A stretch of DNA of 64,000 bases from Chlorobiota bacterium (GTDB taxonomy: Bacteria > Bacteroidota > Bacteroidia > Bacteroidales > JAADGE01). The stretch spans positions 1 through 64,000 of the forward strand of contig JAADGE010000038.1 of the NCBI GenBank assembly GCA_013152535.1. Reading direction: 5' to 3'. Of the stretch, positions 48,584 to 58,810 are shown piece by piece. Under the pieces are notes generated by a model. That model worked only from the letters and a program-made list of their open reading frames with translations. It did no database searches and was not told the DNA's origin. Position numbers and translations under genes: made by a program. Position 1 is the stretch's first letter; each line of letters starts with the position of its first letter.

Positions 48584-49858
48584 TTATGCACCTGAAACTA
48601 CTTCTGTCATATCATTTTCCTGTAAATATTTGTCTGCTGTTTCAAGTATTGTTTCCGATGAAATATTTTGTACTGCAGAAAAATAATTCAGAAAAAAATC
48701 AGACGTTGAGTTATAAGAAATAAGTGATTTATAGGCTTCAGATAATGCTAACGGTCCGTCAAAAATTCTTAAAATATTACCGAAAAACCAATTTTTTACT
48801 CTTACTAATTCATCCTGACTTACAGGAACTGTTCTTAATAATTTGAGCTCTTTATAAATTTCTTTTAAAGCATTTTTATAAACATTTTTACCGGATTCGG
48901 CAGATATTAAAAAATAGCCGGCATTCAAATATGAGACATTTCCGGAATAAATTCCGTAGGTATATCCTTTTTCTTCTCGAATATTTGTCATTAATCTGGA
49001 GCCGAAATATCCGCCTAAAATAACACAGGCAAAATTCAAATTATAGAAATCAGGATGGAGCCTGTTTATTGTTAATTTGCCGATTCTGACAGATGATTGT
49101 ACCGAATTTTTAATCGGTTGAAATATATGTTCTTTCGTATATTTTTCTGTTTCAAATGATAACAGATTATTTACCATAAACTCGCTGAATGTCAGAGATG
49201 AAATAAAATTTTCTATACTTAAAATATGGTTATCCTGAATTTTTCCCGATAACAATATTGTCATATTTTCAGGTTTGTAATATGAGTTAAAAAAAGAAAT
49301 AATATTTTCTTTAGAAATACTGTTAAAATCTTCTTTTTTAACTATTCTTCCGTAAGAATGTGCATTAAATATTGTTTCAGTAAATAATTCAGAAGAAATA
49401 ATATCTGTTTTTTGTCTGTTAATTAACCAAATTTGATATTCATTTTTTAAGAAAATATCAATTTCATTCTGCGGAAAATTTGCATTAAATAAAATTTCGG
49501 TTAATAAATTAAATGATTCTTTAAAATATTTATTTAAACAATACAAGGTTATTGAAGCTTCGTCTTTTCCTATATCGGTTTCAATGTATGAACCGTAATA
49601 ATCAAATGTATTTGAAATTTTTTCAGAAGAAAGCCTTTCTGTTCCTTTTATTGAAAGGGAATTTGTTATTTCAGCTAATAAAGGGTTTTTATCGTATATT
49701 TTTCCGGCTTTAAAAATAAAATCAATTTTAATTATATCTTGATCTCCGGAATCAAGTATATAAAAAGGAAGATTCCCTTTTAAATTAATTTTTTTAATTT
49801 TCTTTATTTCTATGTCTTCTTTTGTCTTAAAAACAGGCTGACTTTTTCTGTCAAACAT
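48584..49858 (-). CDS. M16-family peptidase-like protein lacking the HxxEH zinc motif
   Basis: IDFIFKAGKIYDKNPLLAEITNSLSIKGTERLSSEKISNTFDYYGS; GGYFGSRLMTNIREEKGYTYGIYSG. Confidence 0.85.
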   Translation of the reverse strand: MFDRKSQPVFKTKEDIEIKKIKKINLKGNLPFYILDSGDQDIIKIDFIFKAGKIYDKNPLLAEITNSLSIKGTERLSSEKISNTFDYYGSYIETDIGKDEASITLYCLNKYFKESFNLLTEILFNANFPQNEIDIFLKNEYQIWLINRQKTDIISSELFTETIFNAHSYGRIVKKEDFNSISKENIISFFNSYYKPENMTILLSGKIQDNHILSIENFISSLTFSEFMVNNLLSFETEKYTKEHIFQPIKNSVQSSVRIGKLTINRLHPDFYNLNFACVILGGYFGSRLMTNIREEKGYTYGIYSGNVSYLNAGYFLISAESGKNVYKNALKEIYKELKLLRTVPVSQDELVRVKNWFFGNILRIFDGPLALSEAYKSLISYNSTSDFFLNYFSAVQNISSETILETADKYLQENDMTEVVSGA

Positions 49859-49879
49859 ATATTTTTGTTAAATTTATAT

Positions 49880-52078
49880 CTATTCTTCTTTAGTATCGGG
49901 TCCTACGCGATATGCTTTTTTAATATACTTAATTTTACGAATTTTCTTTAAAATTGAATTTAGTTTTTCAATATTAGAAACCGTTAATTCAATATTTCCC
50001 GAAACTGCATTTTCTTCAACAATAATTTGCAAAGCTGTCATATTGGTGTGATGATTTTTTGAAATAATATCAATTATTTCTGCCAGTATTCCGGGATTGT
50101 CAACTCCGTTAAATTTTATATTTGTCGGAAATTCTATTATTTCCGATAAATCCCAATAAACTTTTGCAGTATTTTTACCATCGGTAGAATTTAACATTTT
50201 GGCTTGCAAACATTCATTTCGGTGAATTACAATTTGATTTTTATTTTTACGAAATGCAATTGCAATATCTCCTGCAACCGGATAGCAACATGATGCTAAC
50301 TCAATATTTTCCAAGTTTTTAATAACAAACTTTTGTTTAGAATTAAAGTCTGAATATTTTTCAGGAATATCTTTTTCATTACTCAAAAAATGAGTAACTA
50401 AACTGAAAACTTTTCTTTTGCTTTTAGCAACTCCTGCAATATTGTCTTCTGTAACAGTATTATTTGAAAGTCGCCAATAGAGTTCATCATCATTTTCACA
50501 ATGATATTTTGCTTTAATTTTTGATAAATCAATATCGCCGAGTTTATATTTTTCGGAAAACTTTTTATAAATAGCTTCACCCTTTTTTATTTTATTCCTT
50601 TTTTGTTTTCGTACATATTGTCTTAAAAGATTTTTATTCCTATTGCTGCTCAATGCCTCTATCCAAGTATTGTCGGCAATAATATCTTCAGAAGTAATAA
50701 TTTTTACCTGATCGGCATTTTTTAATTTAAAATTGTAGTTTACCAATTTTCCGTTTACTTCAGCGGCTTGAAAATGCAAACCTAACTCGGAATGAATTTG
50801 AAAAGCAAAATCTAAAACTGTAGCATCTTTAGGTAATTTAATTACTTCACCTTTTGGTGTAAGTGCATAAATCTCTCTGTGTTGAGGTCTTATTAATTCT
50901 AAGATTTCTTTTTTTGATAAATTTTTATTACTGATAATTTCTTTAACTGAACGAACCCAATTGCTTACATTATCTAAATGCTTATTTTTACTGTCGGAAG
51001 CAAATCCTTTTGTAGAAATCAAGTGCATCTTTTCTGTCATAATTTGCACTTCAGCCCATTTCCCTTTATACATAACATCCGCAATAAGAGCCTGAAAACC
51101 ATTAGATTTCGGGGTTGAAATCCAATCTTTAAATGTGTGTTGACGTGCAGGAAAAATATCGGTAAGAGAAGAATAAGCAATGTAACATTGTTGTTTTTCG
51201 GAATAACTTTTCATCGGTGTAATTATAATTCTTACCGAATTAAAATTATGAATATCTTTAAAAGAAATCTTCTTAGTTTGAGTTATTCGCCAAGCTCTAT
51301 AAAGCGATCTTTGTGTAATTATTATTCTGTATTTAAACTTATTTCTCGGAAAATTTTGGTTAATTTTATCAGCAATTTCTCTTAAGAATCCTGTTCTTTC
51401 TTCGTAATATTTATCTGCTTTTTCTTTTGTTCTTTGATATTCAAAAGGCATTCGATACATAAAACTTAAATCTTCCAATTCTTTTTTAATATCAAATAAT
51501 CCGAGTAAATGGGCCAGAGGAGCATAAATATCATAAGCTTCTGCAGTTTTAATCATTTGGGAATTTTCACTGATTCCTTCAAAAGTTCTTAAGTTATGTA
51601 ACCTGTCGGCAATTTTGACATAAGCTGTTCGTAAATCAGAAGACATATTATTTACAAACTTTTTAAAAGTTTCAACCTGAACAGTACTGCTCGGATCAAA
51701 GCCCTCTAATATTTTTGTAACACCGTCAACTATTCCGGCAACTTCCTTACCGAATTCTTTTTCAATATATTCAACTGTATAAGCTCCGTTACTGTCTTCT
51801 ACTACATCATGCAACAATGCTGCAACGGCAGTGGTTTTACCTAATCCCATTTCGGTTGTAATAATTTTTGCAACAGCAATCGGATGTGTTATATACGGAA
51901 GTTTTTTGCCTGTTTTTCTGAACTGTTTTATATGAACAATGTCTGCTAATTCAAATGCTTTTGTAATTATTTTCAGAGATTCAGGATTTTGTAATTGAGG
52001 CGAAGAGGAAATAAAATCATTGAATTGTTCTGTTACAATTCTTCGTTTTTCTTTATATGTCAACTCTTTTTCACCCAT
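49880..52078 (-). CDS. RelA/SpoT-family (RSH) protein; hydrolase intact, synthetase motifs degenerate
   Basis: HPIAVAKII..LLHDVVEDSNG; FKDWISTPKSNGFQALIADV..EVQIMTEKM; TGS (EIYALTPKGEVIKLPKDATVLDFAFQIHSELG), C-terminal ACT. Confidence 0.9.
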   Translation of the reverse strand: MGEKELTYKEKRRIVTEQFNDFISSSPQLQNPESLKIITKAFELADIVHIKQFRKTGKKLPYITHPIAVAKIITTEMGLGKTTAVAALLHDVVEDSNGAYTVEYIEKEFGKEVAGIVDGVTKILEGFDPSSTVQVETFKKFVNNMSSDLRTAYVKIADRLHNLRTFEGISENSQMIKTAEAYDIYAPLAHLLGLFDIKKELEDLSFMYRMPFEYQRTKEKADKYYEERTGFLREIADKINQNFPRNKFKYRIIITQRSLYRAWRITQTKKISFKDIHNFNSVRIIITPMKSYSEKQQCYIAYSSLTDIFPARQHTFKDWISTPKSNGFQALIADVMYKGKWAEVQIMTEKMHLISTKGFASDSKNKHLDNVSNWVRSVKEIISNKNLSKKEILELIRPQHREIYALTPKGEVIKLPKDATVLDFAFQIHSELGLHFQAAEVNGKLVNYNFKLKNADQVKIITSEDIIADNTWIEALSSNRNKNLLRQYVRKQKRNKIKKGEAIYKKFSEKYKLGDIDLSKIKAKYHCENDDELYWRLSNNTVTEDNIAGVAKSKRKVFSLVTHFLSNEKDIPEKYSDFNSKQKFVIKNLENIELASCCYPVAGDIAIAFRKNKNQIVIHRNECLQAKMLNSTDGKNTAKVYWDLSEIIEFPTNIKFNGVDNPGILAEIIDIISKNHHTNMTALQIIVEENAVSGNIELTVSNIEKLNSILKKIRKIKYIKKAYRVGPDTKEE

Positions 52079-52213
52079 ATTACAAAAAAAATAAACAGAT
52101 TTTAAATAAACCTGTTTTTAAAATTTTCCCAAAAATAAAACAGATTTTTTATTTTAGGAAAAAAGTATCAGAATATTTAAATTTTTGTTAAAAGCATATA
52201 TTTTTTATTGCAA

Positions 52214-53752
52214 TTAATACACCAAAGTTATGTAATTTTTATATTTAATAAGGTTTCCGGAAGCATTTTTATACCTTACAAAATATAAATAGGATGAAAC
52301 AGGTGCAAGTTTACCGTTTTTCAATGTTCCGTTCCAACCGTAATCAGGATTTTTACTTTCAAAAATAATATCACCGAAAGAACCGTAAATTGTTAATTGA
52401 TAATCTGATATAAAAGCTGATTTTGGTTTAAAAATTCGGTTCTCCTCAATATTGCTTTTCGGATTAAAAGCATTCGGAAAAATAACAGTTTCTTTTTGTT
52501 CCGCACAAACAATATTTGAGTGATTATAAAAATCATCGCTGTTAATTAATACATAATAATAAAATTTACCCGAAGTCGTATTTGTTGAAAATTGATTTTC
52601 AAAAATATCTTGAATATTATCGTTATAAAAATTATTTTCAGATTCTTCAATTAATTCAAAATCGTTACCGCTGACAGAACGGTATATCTTATAAACAGAA
52701 TCCTGATACATATCTTTCCATTGCAGCTTATTACTTCTTTCATTTATTAAATTTGTTTCAGCCGATAAAACAATATTACTTACAGTATCTGAATTTATTA
52801 CAGATTTACCGCAATAATCTGTTGCTGCAATATAATAATAAACAAGGTTATTTTTATCAAAATTTGTATCAGTAAATTCAAAATTAACATTACCGGAATC
52901 TTTTATTGTCTCTGATAAAATATAATCTTTATTTTTTGAATGACTTTTATATAAAATGAAATTTTCTGTATCGGCACTTTTATCATAATCAAAAGAAATA
53001 TGTATTTCGGAATTATCAGCAGTTACGGAATCAATTCTTAAAAAAGTCGGTAAATTAATAGTTGTTACCGTTATGGGTTTCAGATTTGAAACAGATTCAA
53101 TACCGTCATTTCGAATTGCTTTGATATAATATGTGTAGGTTGAATGATAATTTAAGTTTGAATGAATAAAACTTGTGTCATTATAATTCGTTTCAGCAAT
53201 TTTAGTAAAACTGCTGTTATTTTCTTTACAATAAATTTCATATTGTTTAAAATCACTGTTCCAACCAATGTAATTATTCCAAATAAGTGCCATCGAATTC
53301 GAACAATATTCGTACGAACCGTCTAAAAATATTGTTTTATGTTTCTCACTCGGTAAACTGTAAGTTGTATCGCTGCCGTTAATCTTATAAGCCGTAACTT
53401 CATAAATCTCAGAATACAAATTCGGTTTTGCAGCTCCGTAAGTTATTGAATTATCTTGAAAGTTAAAGACATTCGGATTATCAATTCGCTTAATTGTATG
53501 CCAAGTATTATCGGGAACTGTAGGATAGGAGCGAATCAATCGCTTTATCGAATAACCATTTACAGCAGAGGGCGTTGAAACAGACCAATGAATTACAGGT
53601 AAAGATGCTGCTTGATTTACTGTAACATAATCTATAACAGGAATTTCTACAGGTTGAGAAAAAAGATTGTTATTTAAAAGGATTAAAAATGATAAAAGCA
53701 GATTATAAAGGTGTATCTTCAAAACAGAAAATAAGTTATAACAGAGAATCAA
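52214..53752 (-). CDS. Fibronectin type III-like repeat protein with T9SS type B (gliding motility-associated) C-terminal domain
   Basis: Fn3-like repeats; VIFPNAFNPKSNIEENRIFKPKSAFISDYQLTIYGSFGDIIFESKNPDYGWNGTLKNGKLAPVSSYLYFVRYKNASG. Confidence 0.85.
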   Translation of the reverse strand: MILCYNLFSVLKIHLYNLLLSFLILLNNNLFSQPVEIPVIDYVTVNQAASLPVIHWSVSTPSAVNGYSIKRLIRSYPTVPDNTWHTIKRIDNPNVFNFQDNSITYGAAKPNLYSEIYEVTAYKINGSDTTYSLPSEKHKTIFLDGSYEYCSNSMALIWNNYIGWNSDFKQYEIYCKENNSSFTKIAETNYNDTSFIHSNLNYHSTYTYYIKAIRNDGIESVSNLKPITVTTINLPTFLRIDSVTADNSEIHISFDYDKSADTENFILYKSHSKNKDYILSETIKDSGNVNFEFTDTNFDKNNLVYYYIAATDYCGKSVINSDTVSNIVLSAETNLINERSNKLQWKDMYQDSVYKIYRSVSGNDFELIEESENNFYNDNIQDIFENQFSTNTTSGKFYYYVLINSDDFYNHSNIVCAEQKETVIFPNAFNPKSNIEENRIFKPKSAFISDYQLTIYGSFGDIIFESKNPDYGWNGTLKNGKLAPVSSYLYFVRYKNASGNLIKYKNYITLVY

Positions 53753-54167
53753 TCAAATTTTGAGAAAAGCTGTCTTCACCTTCGTCATCTTCGTCATAAG
53801 GAATCATTTCAAAATCTATTTCCAACATACTTTCATAATCATCACCGGCTTCTTCAAGATCTTCATCATCTTCGGGATAAAACCATCTTATTTTAACAGA
53901 ATGACCATCCTCCGCAATTTCCTCAATACGAAGCATTATCATCATAATAATTTTAGAAGATACTGTATTAAAATAGGTTAATCTAAAATCAAAAATTGTT
54001 TCTTCTAACGGTGATTTGCTGTATTCATCAAGCCAATTGAAAACCGGCTCGAAAAATTCAATTGCATCTTCAGGACAGGTTTTGCCTGAGATTTCAAATT
54101 TTCCGGATTCTTTATCTAATATAATTCCGGGTAAATAGCCTTCCGGTTTGTAACTTAAAATTTCCAT
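53736..54167 (-). CDS. SiaC-family (DUF1987) regulatory phosphoprotein
   Basis: FEISGKTCPEDAIEFFEPVFNWLDEYSKSPLEETIFDFRLTYFNTVSSKIIMMIMLRIEEI. Confidence 0.8.
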   Translation of the reverse strand: MEILSYKPEGYLPGIILDKESGKFEISGKTCPEDAIEFFEPVFNWLDEYSKSPLEETIFDFRLTYFNTVSSKIIMMIMLRIEEIAEDGHSVKIRWFYPEDDEDLEEAGDDYESMLEIDFEMIPYDEDDEGEDSFSQNLIDSLL

Positions 54168-54359
54168 ATTAAAAATTGTTCAGGACAAATATCTTGATTT
54201 TATGCAAAATTACAAAACTTTTTATAGAAAAACACAAAAAATCGGTAAATTCAATTTAAGTAGTCGAAGTTTTTTTAATAATGAGATTTCGGTATTTATT
54301 TGCCTTCAATTTTTATTTATTATTTTTTGAACTGATAAAAAAGACGTAATTATTTAAAA

Positions 54360-57206
54360 TTAAAACGGAATACTCAGAGCAATAAATTCCGGAACAATTT
54401 TATGCGAACCGTCTGCTAAATATGAAATACGTCCGCCGATTTCAATTGGTTCCTGCAATCGTAAAACATACATTTGTAAAAATAATTCAATTCCGGTTGA
54501 GCTGTAATTGTTGATATTCTCTGTCGAAATTTCATTTACATCAGCATAATCGTAGAAAATATTAGCTCTGAGACGTTTAAAATATATAAACGGTCCGATA
54601 TTAAAATCCGGATACCAAACCGGAAAAGCATAATTTGCCTGAAATGATGTTAATTTATCAAAACTCATATATGAATATCCTCTCGGGAATGCTTGCGGAC
54701 TGTTAAACCAATAATAATTATAAATATTATAGTCCGTTCGTTGTTGCTCGTAACCGATTTTTAAATTTATTGAATGATGTTTGAAAATTCCAGGCAAATA
54801 TCCTGAGGCAATTGTTGAAAATTGATGTCCGTAAATATTTGTATTAAAAGGTGTGTGTTTATAATTAATATATATAAAATATCCGAATTTAGGATTAATG
54901 TCTTGTGTTGCCTGATGTCTGAACGCATAAATTTGTCCGGAATATGCCAAAGTTGAAAAATTACCGTTGCTGCTCTCGTTAATATAACGAAAATCTTTAT
55001 TTTTTCTCTGAATATATGAATACGATGCTTGAATATTTGCACCTTTATAATAAACTCCGGAGCTGAAATTTAAAGGAATTGAAGTTTTAAATGCAGAAGT
55101 TAATTCTTCCCATTTGTCAGTTCCTAAACTTCCGTAATTTACACTCCGTTGTGCCCAACCTCCCGAAACAGAAAATTCCGGGTAGTACCGTTTAAAAATT
55201 GCAGAAAGATTTGTGCTTATTGTTTTTTCGTTAATATTGTAACTTCCTCCGAGTGAGCCGTAAACGGTATTCAGTATATTTGCCGAATATATTTCAAAAC
55301 CGACTTCGGGTTTGTAGTTTAAAATGTCGTTGCTTGTAACAGATGAAGGTGCATCGGTATAAAATCCCCAACTGTGAATATTAACAGCATGTTTTAACCG
55401 ATTGTATTTTTTTACTTTAAAGGTTTTTTTCGGAATTAAATCGGGATTCATTACATTTTTGCCTTGTTCTTGTTTTTGTATAATTTCCGCTGTATTTAAT
55501 CCGAGATATATAATTTTCTCAATCGGTATCCATACTTTATTATTAAGAATAATTTCTGCAATGTTATAACCTTCAGGAGAATAATCAATAAACAGCATTT
55601 TGTTGTCTTTTATTTTAGGATTGTAAGCACCGTATTTTCTCGATGTAATCTGAAAACGTTTTTTAGTATTAATATCTATGGCATAGATGTTTCCTATGCC
55701 GTTATATGGTGAATTGTAAATAATGTAATTTTTATAAAATACAGGACGCCCGATATTTTCAAAAGAGCATTTTGTAATCTCTTTTATTGCTCCTGTTTCC
55801 GTATCATAAATTGACAATTGAGTTCCGTATTCATTACTTTTAGTAAATACTATTTGACTATTTTCTGTATTCCATGAAGGTGTTCTGAAGAAATTATTGT
55901 TTTTTGCATTTAAGCGTTGTATTTCTTTTCCTGTTTCGGCATCTATAATAACCAAAGCACATTGCATATTTTCAGGGTATTCGACAACGGCAATTTTTTT
56001 CCCGTCAGGTGAGAAAGCAGGAGCAAAGAATTTTTGTTTTTTTGTCAGTCGTTTTTCTTTTTTAGTGCTGTAATCAAAAACTATAATGTCGGAATAACTC
56101 TTTAGTTGCCAACGTAAATCAGGATAAGTTCTTGCCCATACAATTTTTCCCTTTGCCGTAGAAATAATACCTGCATCAGTCGCTTTAACTTTATATTCGT
56201 TTCCGTTTTTATCAAGGATATAAAAACTTGTTATGTCACTTTTCATACTGCTTTTCTTCACTAAATAATGATTATTTTCAATGAAATTCGGTTCTGTATA
56301 TTTTGTCCAAGATTTCTTTTTGGTATTATTGATAATTTTTACATCTGTAATATTTAATGTGTCAATTTTTTTTGTCCATGCAGAATCCAAATAGTGCATA
56401 GCATTTTTATATAATTTTTTTTCGTTTAATCCGGTATGATGCTTTAATGCTAATGAAAAAGCATAAGGCCAAAATGAATATTTTGAAGAAGTTTCTAATG
56501 TTTTATCCCAAATGTCTGCTCCGTATTTTTCTCTTGCATAGGATGTTAAAAGCCAACCGAGATTATAATGTCCGGGATAAAAGGTTTTGTAAGAACGAAA
56601 CTTTGCTTTATCGTAAGATATTTTTTGTTTATTTAATAAAATGGTTCTTATTCCCATTTCAAATTGCGGAATTCTTCCTCTTCCGCTTTCCGATAATCCG
56701 GTTTCCATACACACGGCATCACCTTCAAAATACCAATAAGGGTAGGAGTATTGCCCCATTAAAATCCCTGTTTGTCCTAAAAGGATACTCATTATTTTGG
56801 TAAAGTGTTTATTGCTTTTTGCATATTGAACGGCATGTCTGAATTCGTGAGAACCGAGTGTATAAAACCAATCTTCCGAACCCAAGTCCGAAACATATTG
56901 AGATGGTGTTGAATACCAAGCCGAACGCCAAGGTCTTAATCCTACAAAACCGTTGGAAACAGTTGATTGATTATAAATTAATAAAGGCAATTTTTTGGGT
57001 TTTCCCTTTAAGGTTTTTGTTTCGTACTGAAATAAATAATCAATTAAGTTTGCTGTTTTTTGTGCTTGATTTTCAAGTCCTGCCGGAAAAACAATTTTTG
57101 CATGTTCCGAATTAATTTCTTCCCATTTTAAAGAACTCGGATTTTGCTGTGAAAAACAGGTTAAAAATATAAACAGTGTTGCAAAAATTAAGATAGTCTT
57201 TTTCAT
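54360..57206 (-). CDS. Gluzincin (peptidase MA-like) + TolB-like beta-propeller + outer membrane barrel protein
   Basis: GSHEFRHAVQYAKS (HExxH), YWYFEGDAVCMETGL (EG..); FAPAFSPDGKKIAVVEYPE PD40 repeats; C-terminal beta-rich segment ending ...ALSIPF. Confidence 0.78.
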   Translation of the reverse strand: MKKTILIFATLFIFLTCFSQQNPSSLKWEEINSEHAKIVFPAGLENQAQKTANLIDYLFQYETKTLKGKPKKLPLLIYNQSTVSNGFVGLRPWRSAWYSTPSQYVSDLGSEDWFYTLGSHEFRHAVQYAKSNKHFTKIMSILLGQTGILMGQYSYPYWYFEGDAVCMETGLSESGRGRIPQFEMGIRTILLNKQKISYDKAKFRSYKTFYPGHYNLGWLLTSYAREKYGADIWDKTLETSSKYSFWPYAFSLALKHHTGLNEKKLYKNAMHYLDSAWTKKIDTLNITDVKIINNTKKKSWTKYTEPNFIENNHYLVKKSSMKSDITSFYILDKNGNEYKVKATDAGIISTAKGKIVWARTYPDLRWQLKSYSDIIVFDYSTKKEKRLTKKQKFFAPAFSPDGKKIAVVEYPENMQCALVIIDAETGKEIQRLNAKNNNFFRTPSWNTENSQIVFTKSNEYGTQLSIYDTETGAIKEITKCSFENIGRPVFYKNYIIYNSPYNGIGNIYAIDINTKKRFQITSRKYGAYNPKIKDNKMLFIDYSPEGYNIAEIILNNKVWIPIEKIIYLGLNTAEIIQKQEQGKNVMNPDLIPKKTFKVKKYNRLKHAVNIHSWGFYTDAPSSVTSNDILNYKPEVGFEIYSANILNTVYGSLGGSYNINEKTISTNLSAIFKRYYPEFSVSGGWAQRSVNYGSLGTDKWEELTSAFKTSIPLNFSSGVYYKGANIQASYSYIQRKNKDFRYINESSNGNFSTLAYSGQIYAFRHQATQDINPKFGYFIYINYKHTPFNTNIYGHQFSTIASGYLPGIFKHHSINLKIGYEQQRTDYNIYNYYWFNSPQAFPRGYSYMSFDKLTSFQANYAFPVWYPDFNIGPFIYFKRLRANIFYDYADVNEISTENINNYSSTGIELFLQMYVLRLQEPIEIGGRISYLADGSHKIVPEFIALSIPF

Positions 57207-57261
57207 ATGATGTATTAAAAATTATAATATTCAAACATAAATGATTTTTTTGAAAATAAAA

Positions 57262-57292
57262 AATGCTTTTCGTAAATGATACAAAAAGCATT
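57262..57292 (-). terminator. Intrinsic terminator (minus strand)
   Basis: aatgctttt...aaaagcatt with T-tract on the minus strand. Confidence 0.6.
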
Positions 57293-57316
57293 GTAAATAT
57301 TAAAATTAGAAACAGT

Positions 57317-57841
57317 TTATTCCATTTGAACGGCTTTAAAGTCCCATCCTTTAGTTCGTTTATATTTTTTTCCTATAAAAAAGATACTCGTGCCTATTGC
57401 GGCGACCGGAACTCCTATTATATCAATAACTATCCCGAAAACAACAGCAAATGCACCTCCTAATGTATTCGACTGTAAACCGCTTATAATTGCGTAAGTG
57501 CCTAAGCCGGTGAATAAGACACCTGCAGTTCCTACTATGCTGCCGGTAATTTGCGTTCCTTTAAACTTAATAGAAATTGTATTAATATTTGAAATTTTAA
57601 AACTGTCTGCTTTTGTGAAAATCTTGTCAGGACTGATGCTGTCAATCCAAATCTTATATTTTTGACCTTCATACCGAATTACGGCTTTTTTCCCGGGTTT
57701 TACATATCTAATTTTATTTCCTTTAGATAATTCCAATGCGGTTTGTAATGTATTTTGAGCAGAAATAAGATTTAAAAATCCTGATAACAGTAAAAATATT
57801 CCTGAAATAATAAGTAGTAGTAGTTTTTTCATTTTCTTCAT
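57317..57841 (-). CDS. Conserved hypothetical secreted/membrane protein
   Basis: Signal peptide; two C-terminal TM segments. Confidence 0.55.
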   Translation of the reverse strand: MKKMKKLLLLIISGIFLLLSGFLNLISAQNTLQTALELSKGNKIRYVKPGKKAVIRYEGQKYKIWIDSISPDKIFTKADSFKISNINTISIKFKGTQITGSIVGTAGVLFTGLGTYAIISGLQSNTLGGAFAVVFGIVIDIIGVPVAAIGTSIFFIGKKYKRTKGWDFKAVQME

Positions 57842-58001
57842 TTTAAGTTTGATGCAATTTACAACTTTTTTCTTTTATGAAATCAATATTTTTTGTTGTT
57901 TCTGAAAAAAAACTTTCTAATTTTATCTTTTGCAAGATTATTGTAACAAAACATAATAAATTTCGTATTAAATTAATATAAAGCATTTTATTTTATAAAA
58001 T

Positions 58002-58772
58002 ATGAGCAGAGTAATTTCTATCAGTAATCACAAAGGCGGTGTAGGAAAAACAACAAGCGTTGTAAATATCGGAGCCGGATTGGCATATAAAGGCAGGAAA
58101 GTTTTATTAATTGATTTAGATCCTCAAGCCAATTTAACTATAAGTTTTGGTGTGTCAGAATCGGAACATTCTGTTTATGATGCTTTTACTAACGGGCAAA
58201 ATTTGAAACCCGTAAATATCAGAAAAAATCTTGATATGATTCCGGCTTCTGCCGAACTTGCAGCCGCTGAAATAGAATTAAATACGGAAACTAATCAGGA
58301 AAGTAATATTGCAAATTTAATTAAACCAATCAGGAACGATTACGATTATATTATTATTGATTGTCCGCCGTCCTTGGGCTTGTTGACATTAAATGCTTTT
58401 GCGGCATCGGATGAAGTAATTATTCCTATTCAACCGCATTTTCTTGCCGTTAAAGGTTTGGCAAAAATTATTGAAGTAGTTAACGGAATTAAAACATCAA
58501 TTAACAGAAAAGTTGAAATCAGTGGTGTTTTTGTCGTTATGTATGACAGAAGAAAGATTCTTCATCAGGATGTCCTCGATACAGTTATTATGTATTTTGA
58601 CGACAGAGTGTTTAAAACAAAAATACGTGAAAATATTGCTTTGGCTGAAGCTCCTGCTGCAGGGCAAGATATTTTTGAATATGCACCGGAAAGTAACGGA
58701 GCATTCGATTACGGAAGAATTGTACTTGAAATTATTGCTATGGAGGAAAAAATCGGTAATAAATCCGAATAA
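58002..58772 (+). CDS. ParA-family ATPase
   Basis: ISNHKGGVGKTTSVVNIGAGLAYKGRKVLLIDLDPQANLT; YIIIDCPPSLGLLTLNAFAASDEVIIPIQPHFLAVKGL. Confidence 0.93.
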   Translation: MSRVISISNHKGGVGKTTSVVNIGAGLAYKGRKVLLIDLDPQANLTISFGVSESEHSVYDAFTNGQNLKPVNIRKNLDMIPASAELAAAEIELNTETNQESNIANLIKPIRNDYDYIIIDCPPSLGLLTLNAFAASDEVIIPIQPHFLAVKGLAKIIEVVNGIKTSINRKVEISGVFVVMYDRRKILHQDVLDTVIMYFDDRVFKTKIRENIALAEAPAAGQDIFEYAPESNGAFDYGRIVLEIIAMEEKIGNKSE

Positions 58773-58810
58773 TTTTCTTATTTTTGAAGATATTTTTGAG
58801 AATATAAAAA

